DNA from: Diphasiastrum complanatum | Lineage: Eukaryota > Streptophyta > Lycopodiopsida > Lycopodiales > Lycopodiaceae | Reading direction: 5' to 3' | Length of the DNA stretch: 64,000 nucleotides | NCBI GenBank assembly: GCA_029204225.1 | Contig: CM055111.1 | Span: forward strand, 23,560,899-23,624,898 | Shown here: in pieces, positions 34,570-44,935 of the stretch | How positions within the stretch are numbered: position 1 is the stretch's first letter | Layout: each line of letters begins with the position of its first letter | The notes under the pieces: model-generated | Database searches by the model: none | What the model was told of the DNA's origin: nothing | What the model saw: only the letters and a program-made list of their open reading frames with translations | Program-made: the position numbers and the translations under genes

Positions 34570-35791
34570 AATTTTTTTTTAATAAAAGCAGCGCCCTTTC
34601 AGTTAATTGCGGGACAACTTTACAAAAAGGGGCATTGACGACATTATTCGACGATGTGCTTATGAATCTGAGATACGACCGATAATATCTCAGATTCATG
34701 AGGGCATTGGAGGTGGTCACTTTTCTGCCGAAGCCACAACAAAGATTATTCTTAGAGCGGGATTCTGGTGGCCATCTTTGTTTAAAGACACGTTTGCTGT
34801 CATTAAAGCGTGTGATGTCTGTCAACGCGCAAAGAAAAATACCAAAGCAGACTTCACACCATTGACTCCCATTATAGAAGGCGAAGCTTTTCATAGGTGG
34901 GGGATTGACTTTGTTGGACCAATCATTCCAGCAACAAAACATACCCAAGCTCGATACATCCTCATAGCCACCGATTACGCCACTAAGTGGGTGGAGGCTC
35001 AAGCAATGAAGGACGCCAACGCAAAAACAGTTGCACGTTTTCTTTACGAAAACATTATTACCCATTTTGGCTGTCCCATTGAGCTTGTTAGTGATCGCAG
35101 CACACATTTTTTAAATGCTGTCATTGATAATCTCCTACGCCATTACCTTGTTGTTCACTGAAAAGGTACACCGTACTATCGTAGGTGTAATGGCCAGGCT
35201 GAATCAACTAACAAGACGATCTGTAAAATTCTAACCAAGATAGTTGAAACCAGTCGCTCTGATTGGAAAACAAAACTTTTCTCAGCTATTTGGGCTTACC
35301 GCACCACCCCGAAGAAAGCCACTGGGTGGGTTGCACCTTTCCACTTAGTATATGGTCAAGAAGCGGTAATGCCCGTAGAATTCTTAGTACCTTCGCTAAG
35401 AGTTATGGAAGCTTTTTCAACAGATCTTTGTGAAAAGGCTTCAATCGAACAACAAGTCAAAACTAGGCTATTTATGTTAGCCCAGTTATGCAAGACAAGA
35501 CTAATATCTTATCACGCACAGCTAGTTAACAAACGACGCCAAAAGGCTTGGCATGACCGTCACCTGCGCAATAAAGATCTCCACTTAGGTGACCAGGTGC
35601 TTCTTTATACATCAAAGAAGCACCCCGACAAGTTAAAGTTCAGAAGTGAGGGGCCATACATTATTAATAACAATTTTCCTAATGGTGCCGTCCAATTACA
35701 AACACTTGATGGGATACTCCTAGACACTGTCGTAAACGGTGGTCGTCTACGGCGGTATTACGAAGAGTTGTTCTTTGTTGACCCAATTTAA
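34570..35791 (+). pseudogene. Gypsy integrase
   Basis: Zinc-binding region HEGIGGGHFS...CDVCQ, catalytic core WGIDFVGP (first Asp), LVSDRSTHF (second Asp) and NGQAESTNK (Glu). A TGA at 35159-35161 lies between second Asp and Glu (VVH, stop, KGTPYY). The C-terminal part has a GPY-like module (KLKFRSEGPYIINNNFPNGA) and ends VDPI then TAA 35789. A frameshift in a run of A and G at about 34625 separates it from RT. No chromodomain. It would insert cDNA into the host genome. Confidence 0.9.
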
Positions 35792-36165
35792 CATCTTTTT
35801 CTAGTACATATTCTACATTTCTCTAAGTTTATTGTTTTTAATTTTATTTTTATTTTTTATTACTTGTACTTCTAGTTTTGCATGCCTTTTTTTTATGTCC
35901 CTTCTATGCATTTTTTTTTCTTCCTGTACATACTCATGGGTCATGAAGGTTCTAGGTCAACAAATGCTAGGCTATACCATAGGAGCTGCTTCTCCCACTT
36001 TGGCCACCTCATCTCTGTGACTAACTGGTATCTCCAGCATACAAACATCCCTGGGGATACACTCTTTTCATAAAAAACTTCAACTCTGTGCCTCAATCAT
36101 ATTTTTTCGCCCTTGAAGTTCTTCACTTGCATGCCACAGATCCATTCCTTCATATTGAAAATTTG

Positions 36166-36290
36166 ATCAATCTCAACCGACGGCCTTCAGTTCAATCTCA
36201 ACCGACGGCCTTCAGTTCAATCTCGACCGACACGTTTTTATCAGAACTCAACCGACGTGACGCCCTTTAAATCTCGACTGACGCTACACA
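36166..36290 (+). repeat. 25-bp periodic TCTCAACCGAC boxes, cluster 1
   Basis: The box TCTCAACCGA starts at 36171, 36196 and (as TCTCGACCGA) 36221, exactly 25 bases apart, with CGGCCTTCAGTTCAA between the copies. Looser copies follow at 36246 and 36272. The core ACCGAC equals the plant DRE/CRT core, which may be chance. Confidence 0.85.
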
Positions 36291-36802
36291 CATGTCCCAT
36301 CGCGACCGCGCCGACCCGACGACGTCCATAAATCCTCCCATTTCGAACACTTTTTCACCTCAGCGATGTGCGACCTTGGAGCTCCTGGCGAAAGAAAACT
36401 CTGGTGATTTTGCGAACACCCTCCACGATCCTGGCGCTCTTTCATCCAGTGCATCCATCACCGTGTCTACACCATCCACCCATTTTCAGCAAACCTCATC
36501 CGAGTTCCACAAAGAGCGCCATCACAGACAATATCCGAACCAGAGGAGCACCACATCATTTTTCATATTTTCACGCAGAGGGATAGTGTCACACAAGCTC
36601 TCAGAACGCTTCCGTGACACTATTGAACATCACCAGTTATTTTGCATATCCCACTGTTTTATCCTATCCAAACACCTACCTTAACCGCTAGTCACCTTCT
36701 TTACATTTCTTCATCTCTTTCGCTTTGTTACACCCAAATACCAAAAGTCCTCTTTTCGCCACTCCTAAAACCCATTCTACACGCCCTACTTGCCTTTCCA
36801 CA

Positions 36803-36955
36803 ACACCCCCCACTTCCACCTCAACCGACACCCCCCACTTCCATCTCAATTGACACCCCCCACTTCCATCTCAACTGACGCCATACACTCCCATCTTAGC
36901 CGATGCCATACACTCCATCTCAACTGACACCCCCCACTTCCATCTCAACCGACAG
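36803..36955 (+). repeat. 25-bp periodic CTCAACCGA boxes, cluster 2
   Basis: Six copies of CTCAAYYGA (one as CTTAGCCGA) at steps of about 24-25 bases, each followed by CACCCCCCACTTCCAT or a variant. The box and period match cluster 1. The last copy ends about 40 bases before the ATG of the post-pol frame. Confidence 0.85.
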
Positions 36956-36991
36956 TGTTTTTCCAGATCCTTCTTTTCCAGTTTTTTCATC

Positions 36992-38298
36992 ATGTTCACA
37001 AATCCTACAACCAGCTCTGATGATAGTGAAGCTCATAAGCTCGACATCCAATTGTTCCAATTGGATCTGATAGAAATGCAACACTGGTATCAACAGGCAG
37101 CCACATTCTTTCAAGCTATTGAATTTCAAATACCTGTACTCACGGGGTATCAAACCCCCTATCTCGTGCATATGGTCTATGCAAACTACAATGCCACAAC
37201 AAGGTCCTGCAGCTTAATAGTTCTCCCTATGAGGAACTATGTGTACAACCTCTCCTTTGCATCGGCAGGCCTGCAACCTTTTGGGTTTCCATGAGGACCC
37301 AATGCTGTGACGAGGACACTGAAAAAATTGAGGAGACAACCTACTTCAAGTTCATTGACCCATCAGTGCCCAAGTGGAAGAACAAGGACGGGTACCGTGT
37401 CGAAGCCATCAATGACCCACAACTACAAGCAGCCTGTGCATATCTGACCAAGTGCACACAACGACCAAGGAAACAGCTGCAGAGGGTACCCATGTCCCTG
37501 TTTCACATGATGGCAGATTCACGACTGCATTCCCAGAATCTCTATGACTGGGCACAAATTGTCTCGAACCGTCTTCATGAATGCATTAAGAACAAGCACC
37601 AAACAACAGTGCTCGGGTATCTCTTGACGTATATCACCCTTCAACAGGTACATAACGGGCCAAAGCTTCAACAAAGTCTGCAGCTTGCGGACAAGGCATG
37701 GGACATCCCCATCGATCAACAAAAGTCCAAGCGTGCACGGTCACGAGCCACCTCCCCATCGGGAACACAGCCTAAACGGGTCAACACCAGCATCCTACCA
37801 CTGCTACAGAGACAAACAAGCCCACAACCGGATCCACAAGTGACAACAACATTTGACCCTCAAGCGGCCGACACCTCCATGGCCCAGTTGTCTGACACCC
37901 GGCAACAACGCATGCAAAAGAAGCTTCTTGCTGACAGTACATCACTTGTGGGATCAGCTTTCGATGGCTCCACCTCGGATCATAGCAGTTCCTCGACGAC
38001 ATCACAACAACACTCGTCACCCTCACATGTCCATGAGGGGAGTGATGGAACAACCACATCAGCAGCAGCCCAATCCATCATCACATCACACTATGCTACT
38101 CAACCACCAAATGCAGCCATCACCCCACCCATATCCCTTACGACGCCAACGCCACCAACATCACTATCGGCACAATTATTGGGGAGGGGAGGAGGAGTGA
38201 GAATATCCAGTCTCCAAGACACGGGAGCAGCCCAACAGTCACAAGATCAACAATCACAGGCCCAACAAGTCCACATATTGCACATCTCAATATTTTGA
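36992..38298 (+). pseudogene. Post-pol frame, copy A (uncharacterised gypsy-associated protein)
   Basis: From ATG 36992: SDDSEAHKLDIQLFQLDLIE then MQHWYQQAATFFQAIEF, GYQTPYLVHMVYANYNATTR, NYVYNL, FGFP, TGA (37292; Arg or Trp in the other copies), GPNAVTRTLKK, a 1-base slip in an A run at about 37325, then KNKDGYRVEAINDPQLQAAC and LYDWAQIVSNRLHECI, followed by a Ser/Thr/Gln-rich linker. Copy B shows that a C-terminal coiled coil is missing here owing to a 1-base loss at about 38290. No membrane span or enzymatic motif. It follows pol in sense orientation. Function unknown; resemblance to plant transposon extra frames is my inference. Confidence 0.7.
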
Positions 38299-38341
38299 TG
38301 CTGCGAACACGTTGTAATCAGTCGAAGGTATGTGTTGACAG

Positions 38342-39060
38342 GGTGATTAGTGGAGGTGTCTGACTTCTTCCTGGCTGCGTCCCCTTTGCTGGTTCGTCGT
38401 CGCTTACCAGGATGATTTTCTCTTGTTTGGCCACAATGTTTTCAAAATTTCTCTTTTCGGCTTCTCACTCTTGGATTAGCCTTACGTATTTTTCCATCCG
38501 GATGGCTGAGGCCTGTGGGGCATGGAATTGAATGTCCTCGGGCTTGACTAGAGGAGCGTCGACTGTCATTGCATCTGATGATCCGTCTCGTACTTGGTCG
38601 ATTTGGACCATCTAGTGCTTCAGTTGTTGCTAGACCTCTTCCAAAGTGGATTTCTGCCCGGCCATCACGGATCTGGTTTCTATTGTCTCTTCCTCTTTTT
38701 CCTTGGCCAGCTTTTGATATCGCATAATTTCCTGGTCTTGATGTTGAACTCTGCTCTCGAGCATTTGGTGCTGGCTCACCAACCAATGCATGTGGTAGCT
38801 CATTTCAAATAGCCCAATCATCGAGCGCTTGGCTGCTTCAGTGAGCTTTTCAGGGTTAGTGAGGGTTGGGTACTGATCTGGAGTGTGGGATGGTGAGGCT
38901 AAACCAAAATATAAACGCGGTGTTAGAGCTGAAGATGGAGGTGGAGGTGGAGGGAGTGAAGGGATGATGTTAGTGACTGTAGTGGTGGTGGTGGTTAGTG
39001 GAGGGGTCTGACTTCTTCCTGGCTGCGTCCCCTTTTCTTGCTCATCATCGCTTATTTCCA
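38342..39060 (-). repeat. Duplicated GTQPGRSQTPP segment flanking coiled-coil region
   Basis: About 65 bases at 38345-38410 (TGACTTCTTCCTGGCTGCGT and flanks) recur at 38993-39057. Both encode, on the - strand, SDDE..KGTQPGRSQTPPL. The duplication brackets the coiled-coil region and suggests a join of two family members. Confidence 0.75.
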
Positions 39061-40326
39061 TCAGGTCCTCAACATCAAAATAATGCGACGTGTCTAGTGT
39101 GTGGACTTGCTGGGCCTGTGGTTGCTGAGCCGCTTTTGTGTCCTAGGGACTTGATATCCTCACTCCTCCCCCCAAAATCTGTGCCAGTGGTGAGGTTGGT
39201 GGCGTTGGCGTAGTAATCAGTGTGGGTGGAGTGGTGGCTTCATCTGCTTGACCTGTGGCTTGAGTTACTGCCATATCAGGTGGTTGTGTAGATGTAGTTG
39301 CTCCATCACCCCCCCTCGATGACATGTGAGGGTGACGAGTGTTGCTGTGAAGCCGTGGATGAGCTGCCAAAATCTGAGGTGGAACCATCTGAAACTGATC
39401 CCACTGGTGATGTGCTCCTAGCTTGAAGCTTCTCTTGCCTCCATTGTTGCTGTGTGCCCGACAACTGAGCCTTTGAGGTATTAGCCTGTTGAGCTCCGGA
39501 AGTTGCAGCTGTTTGTGGATCCTGTGGTGGGCTTCTTGGCTTCTGCACGAGAGGGAGGATACTGGTGTTGACTTGTTTATTCTGGGATCTTGATGGTGAA
39601 GTGTTCCTTGCACGCTTGGACTTCTTGTGTTCAATGGAAATTTCCCATGCCTTATCCGCAGGCTACAGTTGTTGTTGAAGCTTTGGCATGTTCTGTACTT
39701 GGTGAAGAGTGATATTTGTCATCAGATATCCCAATACTGTGATGGGCTACTTGTTGTTCATGCACTCATGAAGACAATTTGAAACAAATTGTGCCCAGTC
39801 ATAGAGATTCTGGGAGTGCAGTTGTGAATCTGTGAAATAGGGACATGGGTACCCTCTGCAACTTTTTCCTTGGTCGTTGTGTGCACTTTGTCAAGTATGC
39901 ACATGCCGCTTGTAATTGGGAGTCATTGATTGTGTCAACTCGATACATGTCCTTGTTTTTTCAGTTTGCCACTGATGGATCAATAAATTTGAAATACACT
40001 GTCTGCTCGATTTTCTTAAGTGTTCTCATGACAGCATTGGGTCCTCTTGGGAACCCAAAAGGTTGCAAGTCGGCCGGTGCAAATGATAGGTTGTAAACAT
40101 AGTTCCTCACATGAGGGACTATTAGCTGGCATGACCTTGCAGTAGCATTGTAGTTGGCGTAGATCATGTGCACGAGATAGGGGCTTTGATACCCTGTTAG
40201 GACAGGCATTTGGAACTCAATTGCTTGAAGGAAAGGTGTTGCCTGTTGGTACCAGTGTTGCATTTCTGTAATGTCCAATGTGGATAAGTGGATGTCGAGC
40301 TTATTGGTTGTGAGTCTTTTTTCCAT
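38345..40326 (-). pseudogene. Post-pol frame, copy B, with C-terminal coiled coil
   Basis: Closely related to copy A: NKLDIHLSTLDITEMQHWYQ, GYQSPYLVHMIYANYNATAR, FGFPRGPNAVMRTLKK, then frames broken by stops, a Ser-rich linker (SDGSTSDFGSSSTASQQHSS), YFDVEDLMEISDDEQEKGTQ and a coiled coil (HMHWLVSQHQMLESRVQHQD, then KLAKEKEEE). A second coiled-coil part continues to 38345, where SDDEPAKGTQPGRSQTPPL repeats the motif seen at 39050. Copies A and B lie tail to tail. Without an intact frame it cannot make full protein. Confidence 0.7.
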
Positions 40327-42557
40327 CTAACTGATGAGTGGGTCCGTCGTATCCAGCCACTCCATCATCTTTGTCATCGTCCCTTGGTTTCTGGTCGAAA
40401 GTTCCCGCCTGGGCCTTGCACGCCGTGTTTCAGAGCTGGTTCACTTTGTCCAAAACATGTTGCAGGGCCTTTGTCACTTCTTCTAGCTGCTTCTAGGACT
40501 CTAGAATGACCTTTTCTTGTTTTTATACAGCACGTTCGAAGTTCTTTTTATCGGCCTCCCTCTCTTGAATAAGCCTGATATATTTCTCCATGTTTATTGC
40601 CGCGACTTGAGGGGCTATATCAATTTGTCTTCTGGCTTCCCAGGAAGGCCGTCAACTATCATTGCTTCAGATGATCTATCACAAGCTTGGTCGATCTGGC
40701 TCAACTGTTGCTTAAGTTGATTCTGAACGTCGTTTAGCTCTTCGGCTTGCAATGCCATTATTGATATTTTTGTCTCCTCAATCTTGTCTTCTTTCTTCTT
40801 GATCTGTTTCTGCTATGATTTGGTCTTGTTGCTTGACCTTGCTATCTAGTTCCTTATGTTGACTCACCAACCAATGTACATGGTAGTTGGTTTAGGATAG
40901 GCTTAGTATGGAGTGTCTGGCTACCTCTAAGAGCTCTTTGAGGTTAGAAAGAGTGGGGTATCTATCAGGGGTGTGGTGAGGTGGCGTTAGTCCAAATAAT
41001 AATGTTTGAGGAGGTCATGAGGGTGGTAGTGGATGGAGGGGTGAGTTGGGTACAAGTGGTTGTGGCATCCGGTAAGAGTTGGCTTTCTCTAAATTTGGTC
41101 TTCCTTTCCCTTGTCGCTATCAACTTCTATCTCGATCAAGTCCACAACATCGAAGTAGGATGAGTTGTCTGTAATGACATGGACATGTTTGGACTGCTCT
41201 TGCTGTATTGATGCTGTCTCTTTGGGAATGGTATTTCCATCTCCCTCCCCTCCCAAAATTGTTGCTTGTGAGGATGTGGGGTTTATTTGGATGTTAGTTG
41301 TCATTTGTGCTTGATCTGCAATTGTCGCCAAGGATCCTGCCTGGATTGCATGTGTCGTGGGTGATGTTGGCGTGTTAACCAATATCAGTGGAGTTGCAAT
41401 TGAAATTGTCAGATTAACTTGTGAATCCACTTGTGTGGTTGCAGCTAGTGAAGTATCAGCACCATCAACACCATCTGTTGCATTATGTGGTGATGAATGC
41501 TGTTGGGATGCCATATTCGACGTGGAGCCATCGTCTTGTGAATCTTCTTCAGACTCCGTACCATCGATCTCAGTACCATCCGGGGAAGCATGGTGTGTCA
41601 TTTGCATTTTTGGCCTTGCCCATAGTGGTTGTGTTGGTGGGGCTTGGAGCTATGTGGTGGTGTCTTGTTGTTTAGCAGAAGACCCGTTTGCGGATGGATC
41701 CTTCTAGGATGTCGAGGACATGGGCTGCTTCTTCAAAGTCAGCTTCATGATGCTTGTGTTCGACCTCTTTGGAGGTGGCCCTTGTGGAGAAAGTGTCCTC
41801 TTCCTAGAAGTTGCATGTTTGGTCTTCCTTGATGGAGTTGGACTCTCCCAAGCTTTGTTGGCTACCAGTAATAGCTCTCGCAATCTAGATCGGTCGATCG
41901 TCTGCTAGAGTGTAAGATCCATCACTAGCTAGCCCAGTAAGGTGGAGGGTTGCTTGTTTTTTATACACTCATGAAGGCAGTTCGATGCAAATTGGGTCCA
42001 ATCATACAAGGTTTGGCCATGCAGTCTTGAATATGCCATCATATGAAACATGGACATCAGTATACAGAAGATCTTCGACCTGTACCACTGTGTGTACTTT
42101 GTCAAGTGGGCACATGCAGCAGCTAGAGGTTTGTCATTGATTGTGTCGACTCTGTAACCGTCTTTATTCTTCCACTTATCCACTGAAGGATCATATGCTT
42201 GTAGTATGTCGTGGATTTGATTTTCTGAAGTGTTCGACTCACTGCATTTGGTCCCCATGGAAATCCAAACGTATGGAGTTCAGCTCCAGGAATATGGATG
42301 TTATACACATAGTTACTGACTGGAGGTAATATGAACTGAAATGATCTGGTCGTGTGGTTATAAGATGCATATGCAATATGCATTAAGAATGGGCTTTGAT
42401 GGCCACATAGTGTATTGATTTAAAATTCAATTTGGGTCAAGAATTGATGTGCTTCTTGTTACCAGTTGTTCATCTCTTAGAGATCTAGATTGTCCATGTT
42501 GATTTCAATCTTATCAGCGTCTTGATCATCAGAACCAGAAGAGTGGTGGGAAGACAT
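40327..42557 (-). pseudogene. Post-pol frame, copy C (diverged)
   Basis: ATG 42557 starts MSSHHSSGSDDQDADKIEIN. Then EMNNW, GHQSPFLMHIAYASYNHTTR, NYVYNIHIPGAELHTFGFPW, GPNAVSRTLQKIKSTTYYK, KNKDGYRVDTINDKPLAAAC and LYDWTQFASNCLHECIKNKQ. The linker has SSYFDVVDLIEIEVDSDKGK, and a Gln/Lys-rich coiled coil (QNQLKQQLSQIDQACD) reaches about 40400, ending near DDDKDDGVAGYDGPTHQ. Similarity to A and B is clearly lower (about half of positions by eye). Its end runs directly into copy B without spacer. Confidence 0.68.
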
Positions 42558-42589
42558 GTCTGTTTTGGAGGTTGTTCTATTACTGACTT

Positions 42590-42805
42590 GGCTCGGTCGA
42601 GATGGGGAACAAAGTTATGTTGTCGGCTCGGTCGAGATTGGATGTTATGACTCGGTTGATACTTTTGACAGATGCTGGGCTTGTCGGTCAAGATCTGACA
42701 TTGGCTCGGATGTAAAGACTCGGTTGATATGGAACTGAGATGCTCAGTTGAGAGCATATGGAAGGACTCAGGTCCAGAGGGAACTGAGTTGGCTTGGTTG
42801 AGAGT
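42590..42805 (-). repeat. CAACCGAG/CGACCGAG boxes upstream of copy C
   Basis: On the + strand CTCGGTCGAG or CTCGGTTGA-type boxes occur near 42592, 42627, 42651, 42684, 42719, 42743 and 42793. On the sense strand of copy C these are TCAACCGAG boxes, like those ahead of copy A, but with looser spacing (24-50 bases). Confidence 0.7.
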
Positions 42806-42833
42806 AGACGGAAGGACTCGCGGTCCAGAGAGA

Positions 42834-43292
42834 TGTTAGAAATAATAAATGATAATGTTAGTTTCCCATAGGTTACTTTGACCCAAAAGGTCGAGACTTG
42901 TGTAACCATGGGTTAGGTTTATTATTTAGACCATGTTAAGTTAGTTTAGCTAAGTTGGATCCAATTTTGGTCTAGTAATAACTCGTGGGTCCAAGTAAAG
43001 TCTAATTATGTTAAGGGGCCCTATCTTGACTTTTGGGGGTGTCCTATAATTAGTAGGTTCTAGAACTTAGGGTTTGGAAGAGTCTAGGCCCTTGGAAGGC
43101 CTATTTATATGTACCCACCAGTGTTCATTTGTAACTCATTCCCTTTCAGGCATTGCTGCTACTTTCTCTCTCCTTGAGGGCGCCTAATTCTCTCCCTCTT
43201 CTTCTTCTTCTTCTTCTTCTTCTTCTTCTTCTTCTTCTTCTTGTCTATGGAGATTGAATGGTAGAAGGATCTTGGTACTTTGATTTCCTACA
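42834..43292 (+). mobile_element. Ty1/copia 5' LTR (+ strand)
   Basis: Begins TGTTAGAAATAATAAATG at 42834 and ends TTTCCTACA at 43292. It contains a TATA-like TATTTATATG (43101) and a (TTC)n run (about 43196-43242). The primer-binding site follows at once. A near-identical copy in inverted orientation lies at 43581-43932. Confidence 0.88.
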
Positions 43293-43305
43293 TGGTATCA
43301 AAGCC
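43293..43305 (+). promoter_or_regulatory. Primer-binding site for initiator Met-tRNA
   Basis: TGGTATCAAAGCC directly after the LTR end matches the common copia primer site TGGTATCAGAGC with one change. It fixes the LTR end and the + orientation of this half element. Confidence 0.85.
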
Positions 43306-43580
43306 ATGGATCTTCTATGCTTGATTTAGGGCGCCCTACCAAAAGAGATTGTCTTCACTTAGGGATCACAAAAATTCAGCACCTTTGCTGATTTTTTGGA
43401 ATGAAGATCCATTTTTTTTACTCTTTTCCATTTTGCAGGAGGGCGCCACACATCTAAGAGGATAACAGGATTTTGGGCGCCCAAAAATCAGGTTGTTGTT
43501 TGTTGATTTTTCAGGTTGCAGGAAGGCGCCATTAATTATCTTCTTCGGGGCTGCCTTTAGGTCTCCCACATCCGTGGGGG
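43306..43580 (+). mobile_element. Copia leader fragment
   Basis: Untranslated leader of the + strand copia, with repeated GGGCGCC and AATCAGCA words. The segment GGATCTTC...AATCAGCA matches, in inverted orientation, 46921-46960, the leader of the - strand copia. It ends at the junction with the inverted LTR. Confidence 0.7.
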
Positions 43581-43932
43581 TTAGGCGCCCTCAAGGAGAG
43601 AGAAAGTAGCAACAATGCTTGAAAGGGAATGAATTACAAATGAACACTGGGTACATATAAATAGGCCTTCCAAGGGCCTAGACTCTTCCAAACCCTAAGT
43701 TCTAGAACCTACTAATTATAGGACACCCCCAGAAGTCAAGATAGGCCCCCTTAACATAATTAGACTTTACTTGGACCCATGAGTTATTGCTAGACCAAAA
43801 TTGGATCCAACTTAGCTAAAACTAACTTAACATGGTCTAAATAATAAACCTAATCCATGGTTACACAAGTCTCGACCTTTTGGGTCAAAGTAACCTATGG
43901 GAAACTAACATTATCATTTATTATTTCTAACA
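43581..43932 (-). mobile_element. Ty1/copia 3' LTR (- strand), truncated
   Basis: On the - strand it starts TGTTAGAAATAATAAATG at 43932 and stays about 97% identical to 42834-43185 (about 11 differences by hand count) until CTTGAGGGCGCCTAA, where it is cut. A polypurine tract (TTAAGGAGGG, 43942-43933) precedes it, marking it as the 3' LTR of the - strand element to its right. Confidence 0.88.
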
Positions 43933-44464
43933 CCCTCCTTAAATGATAATGTAAAAACATAACATGACATGAAGTATGAAAACTGCAACAAAAATGCAAA
44001 CTGTTGCATGCTGCCCAAAAACTCCTATGTAGCAGAAAAAGAAAAGATGTAGCTTGTTGTCCAAGCTTAATGCCACCAAAAAACTTCTACTTGTAGTATA
44101 AAAGAGTTTTTCAAGTCTCATCCCCACTCTTGATCATCAAAGACACTTGAAAAATGAGTTTGAGATAATGAAAAAGGTGAACCAACACCCTTGCTGCCCT
44201 GTAAAGTTGACTGTCCAAGAGCCACATGATTTTCACCTTTTGGCTATCCAAAGTGTTCCAAGATTGGACCTTGCTGTCCAAAAATCTTCCGCAGGTTGTT
44301 CTTGAAGCATGAAAGGATGCGTAAGATGTAAAATAAGCTGAAAATGAACAATAAAAAAAGACTGAATCTACTGTCCACCAGTTTGAACATAAAAATCCAG
44401 CATCCAATCAAAAGAAGAAAGCTGATTTTGCTGACCATTATCTTCAATAAAATAACCAGCAACT

Positions 44465-44935
44465 TTTAGTTAGAAATTAGAGTTGATCTGATATACATTT
44501 TATGTAAGCTCTAAATGTGATGATGTAATTACTGTACAGTTTATTTGGTTTACTATATATGGTTGTGATCGGGACGTGACCCATTAGGATATATTGATCG
44601 GGCACTGATCTCGTAGCCGACTACTTGGGTTAGCCGAGTAGCCACACATAGGAAGAATTAGCTTGTATAGAGTTATTTACAGTACTTGCTATACTTGGGG
44701 GCATGTCCCAAGTTTGTCGGTCGAATTTGGCCATATTAGGCCCGACCTTAGTTTGACAGGTGGTAGGTCAATTTTAGGACACCTGCCTTTTCACGTAGTT
44801 TGTGAATACTCTATATGTACAGCGTTTCTTCATAATAGACTTAACTTTTGTTGTGCCATCTTTGAGAGCTTGTGAGGAGTGGCTATGGTGATTGTGTGAT
44901 GTAATCTGCATACTGCACTAGATTCTATCGGAATT
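44465..44935. mobile_element. Possible solo LTR inserted in copia pol
   Basis: The copia frame stops at 44936 exactly where sequence ending CGGAATTTCA meets ACTCT. The segment runs from TGATCTGATATAC (44483) or a little earlier, contains a TATA-like CTCTATATGTACAG (44809) and AATAG downstream, like an LTR. No matching target duplication was found, so the call is tentative. Confidence 0.4.

Larger units (their letters stand above)
35792..36991 (+). other. Spacer between gypsy pol and post-pol frame
   Basis: About 1.2 kb, T-rich at first, then C-rich with two clusters of TCTCAACCGAC boxes (listed separately). Frames here have no recognised motif. By position it could hold splice sites or an internal promoter for the following frame; that is inference. 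Confidence 0.5.
29368..38298 (+). mobile_element. Ty3/gypsy retrotransposon 1 with an extra post-pol frame
   Basis: Order on the + strand: leader, gag (29987), zinc knuckles and protease (to 32409), RT (33500-34300), fused RNase H remnant, integrase (34570-35791), a spacer with 25-bp periodic boxes, then an extra frame (36992-38298). No chromodomain is visible after the integrase. LTRs were not identified and the right side is replaced by inverted copies of the extra frame. Many lesions make it non-autonomous. Element limits are approximate. Confidence 0.75.

Noticed and set aside
36166-36955. Regularly spaced short repeats as a CRISPR array
   Set aside because: Repeats are about 10 bases, fillers are similar to each other, there are no cas genes and the context is a plant retrotransposon.
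44465-44935. Certain solo LTR with target duplication
   Set aside because: The flanking five-mers (AGAGT and ACTCT) are not direct repeats; kept only as a tentative feature.
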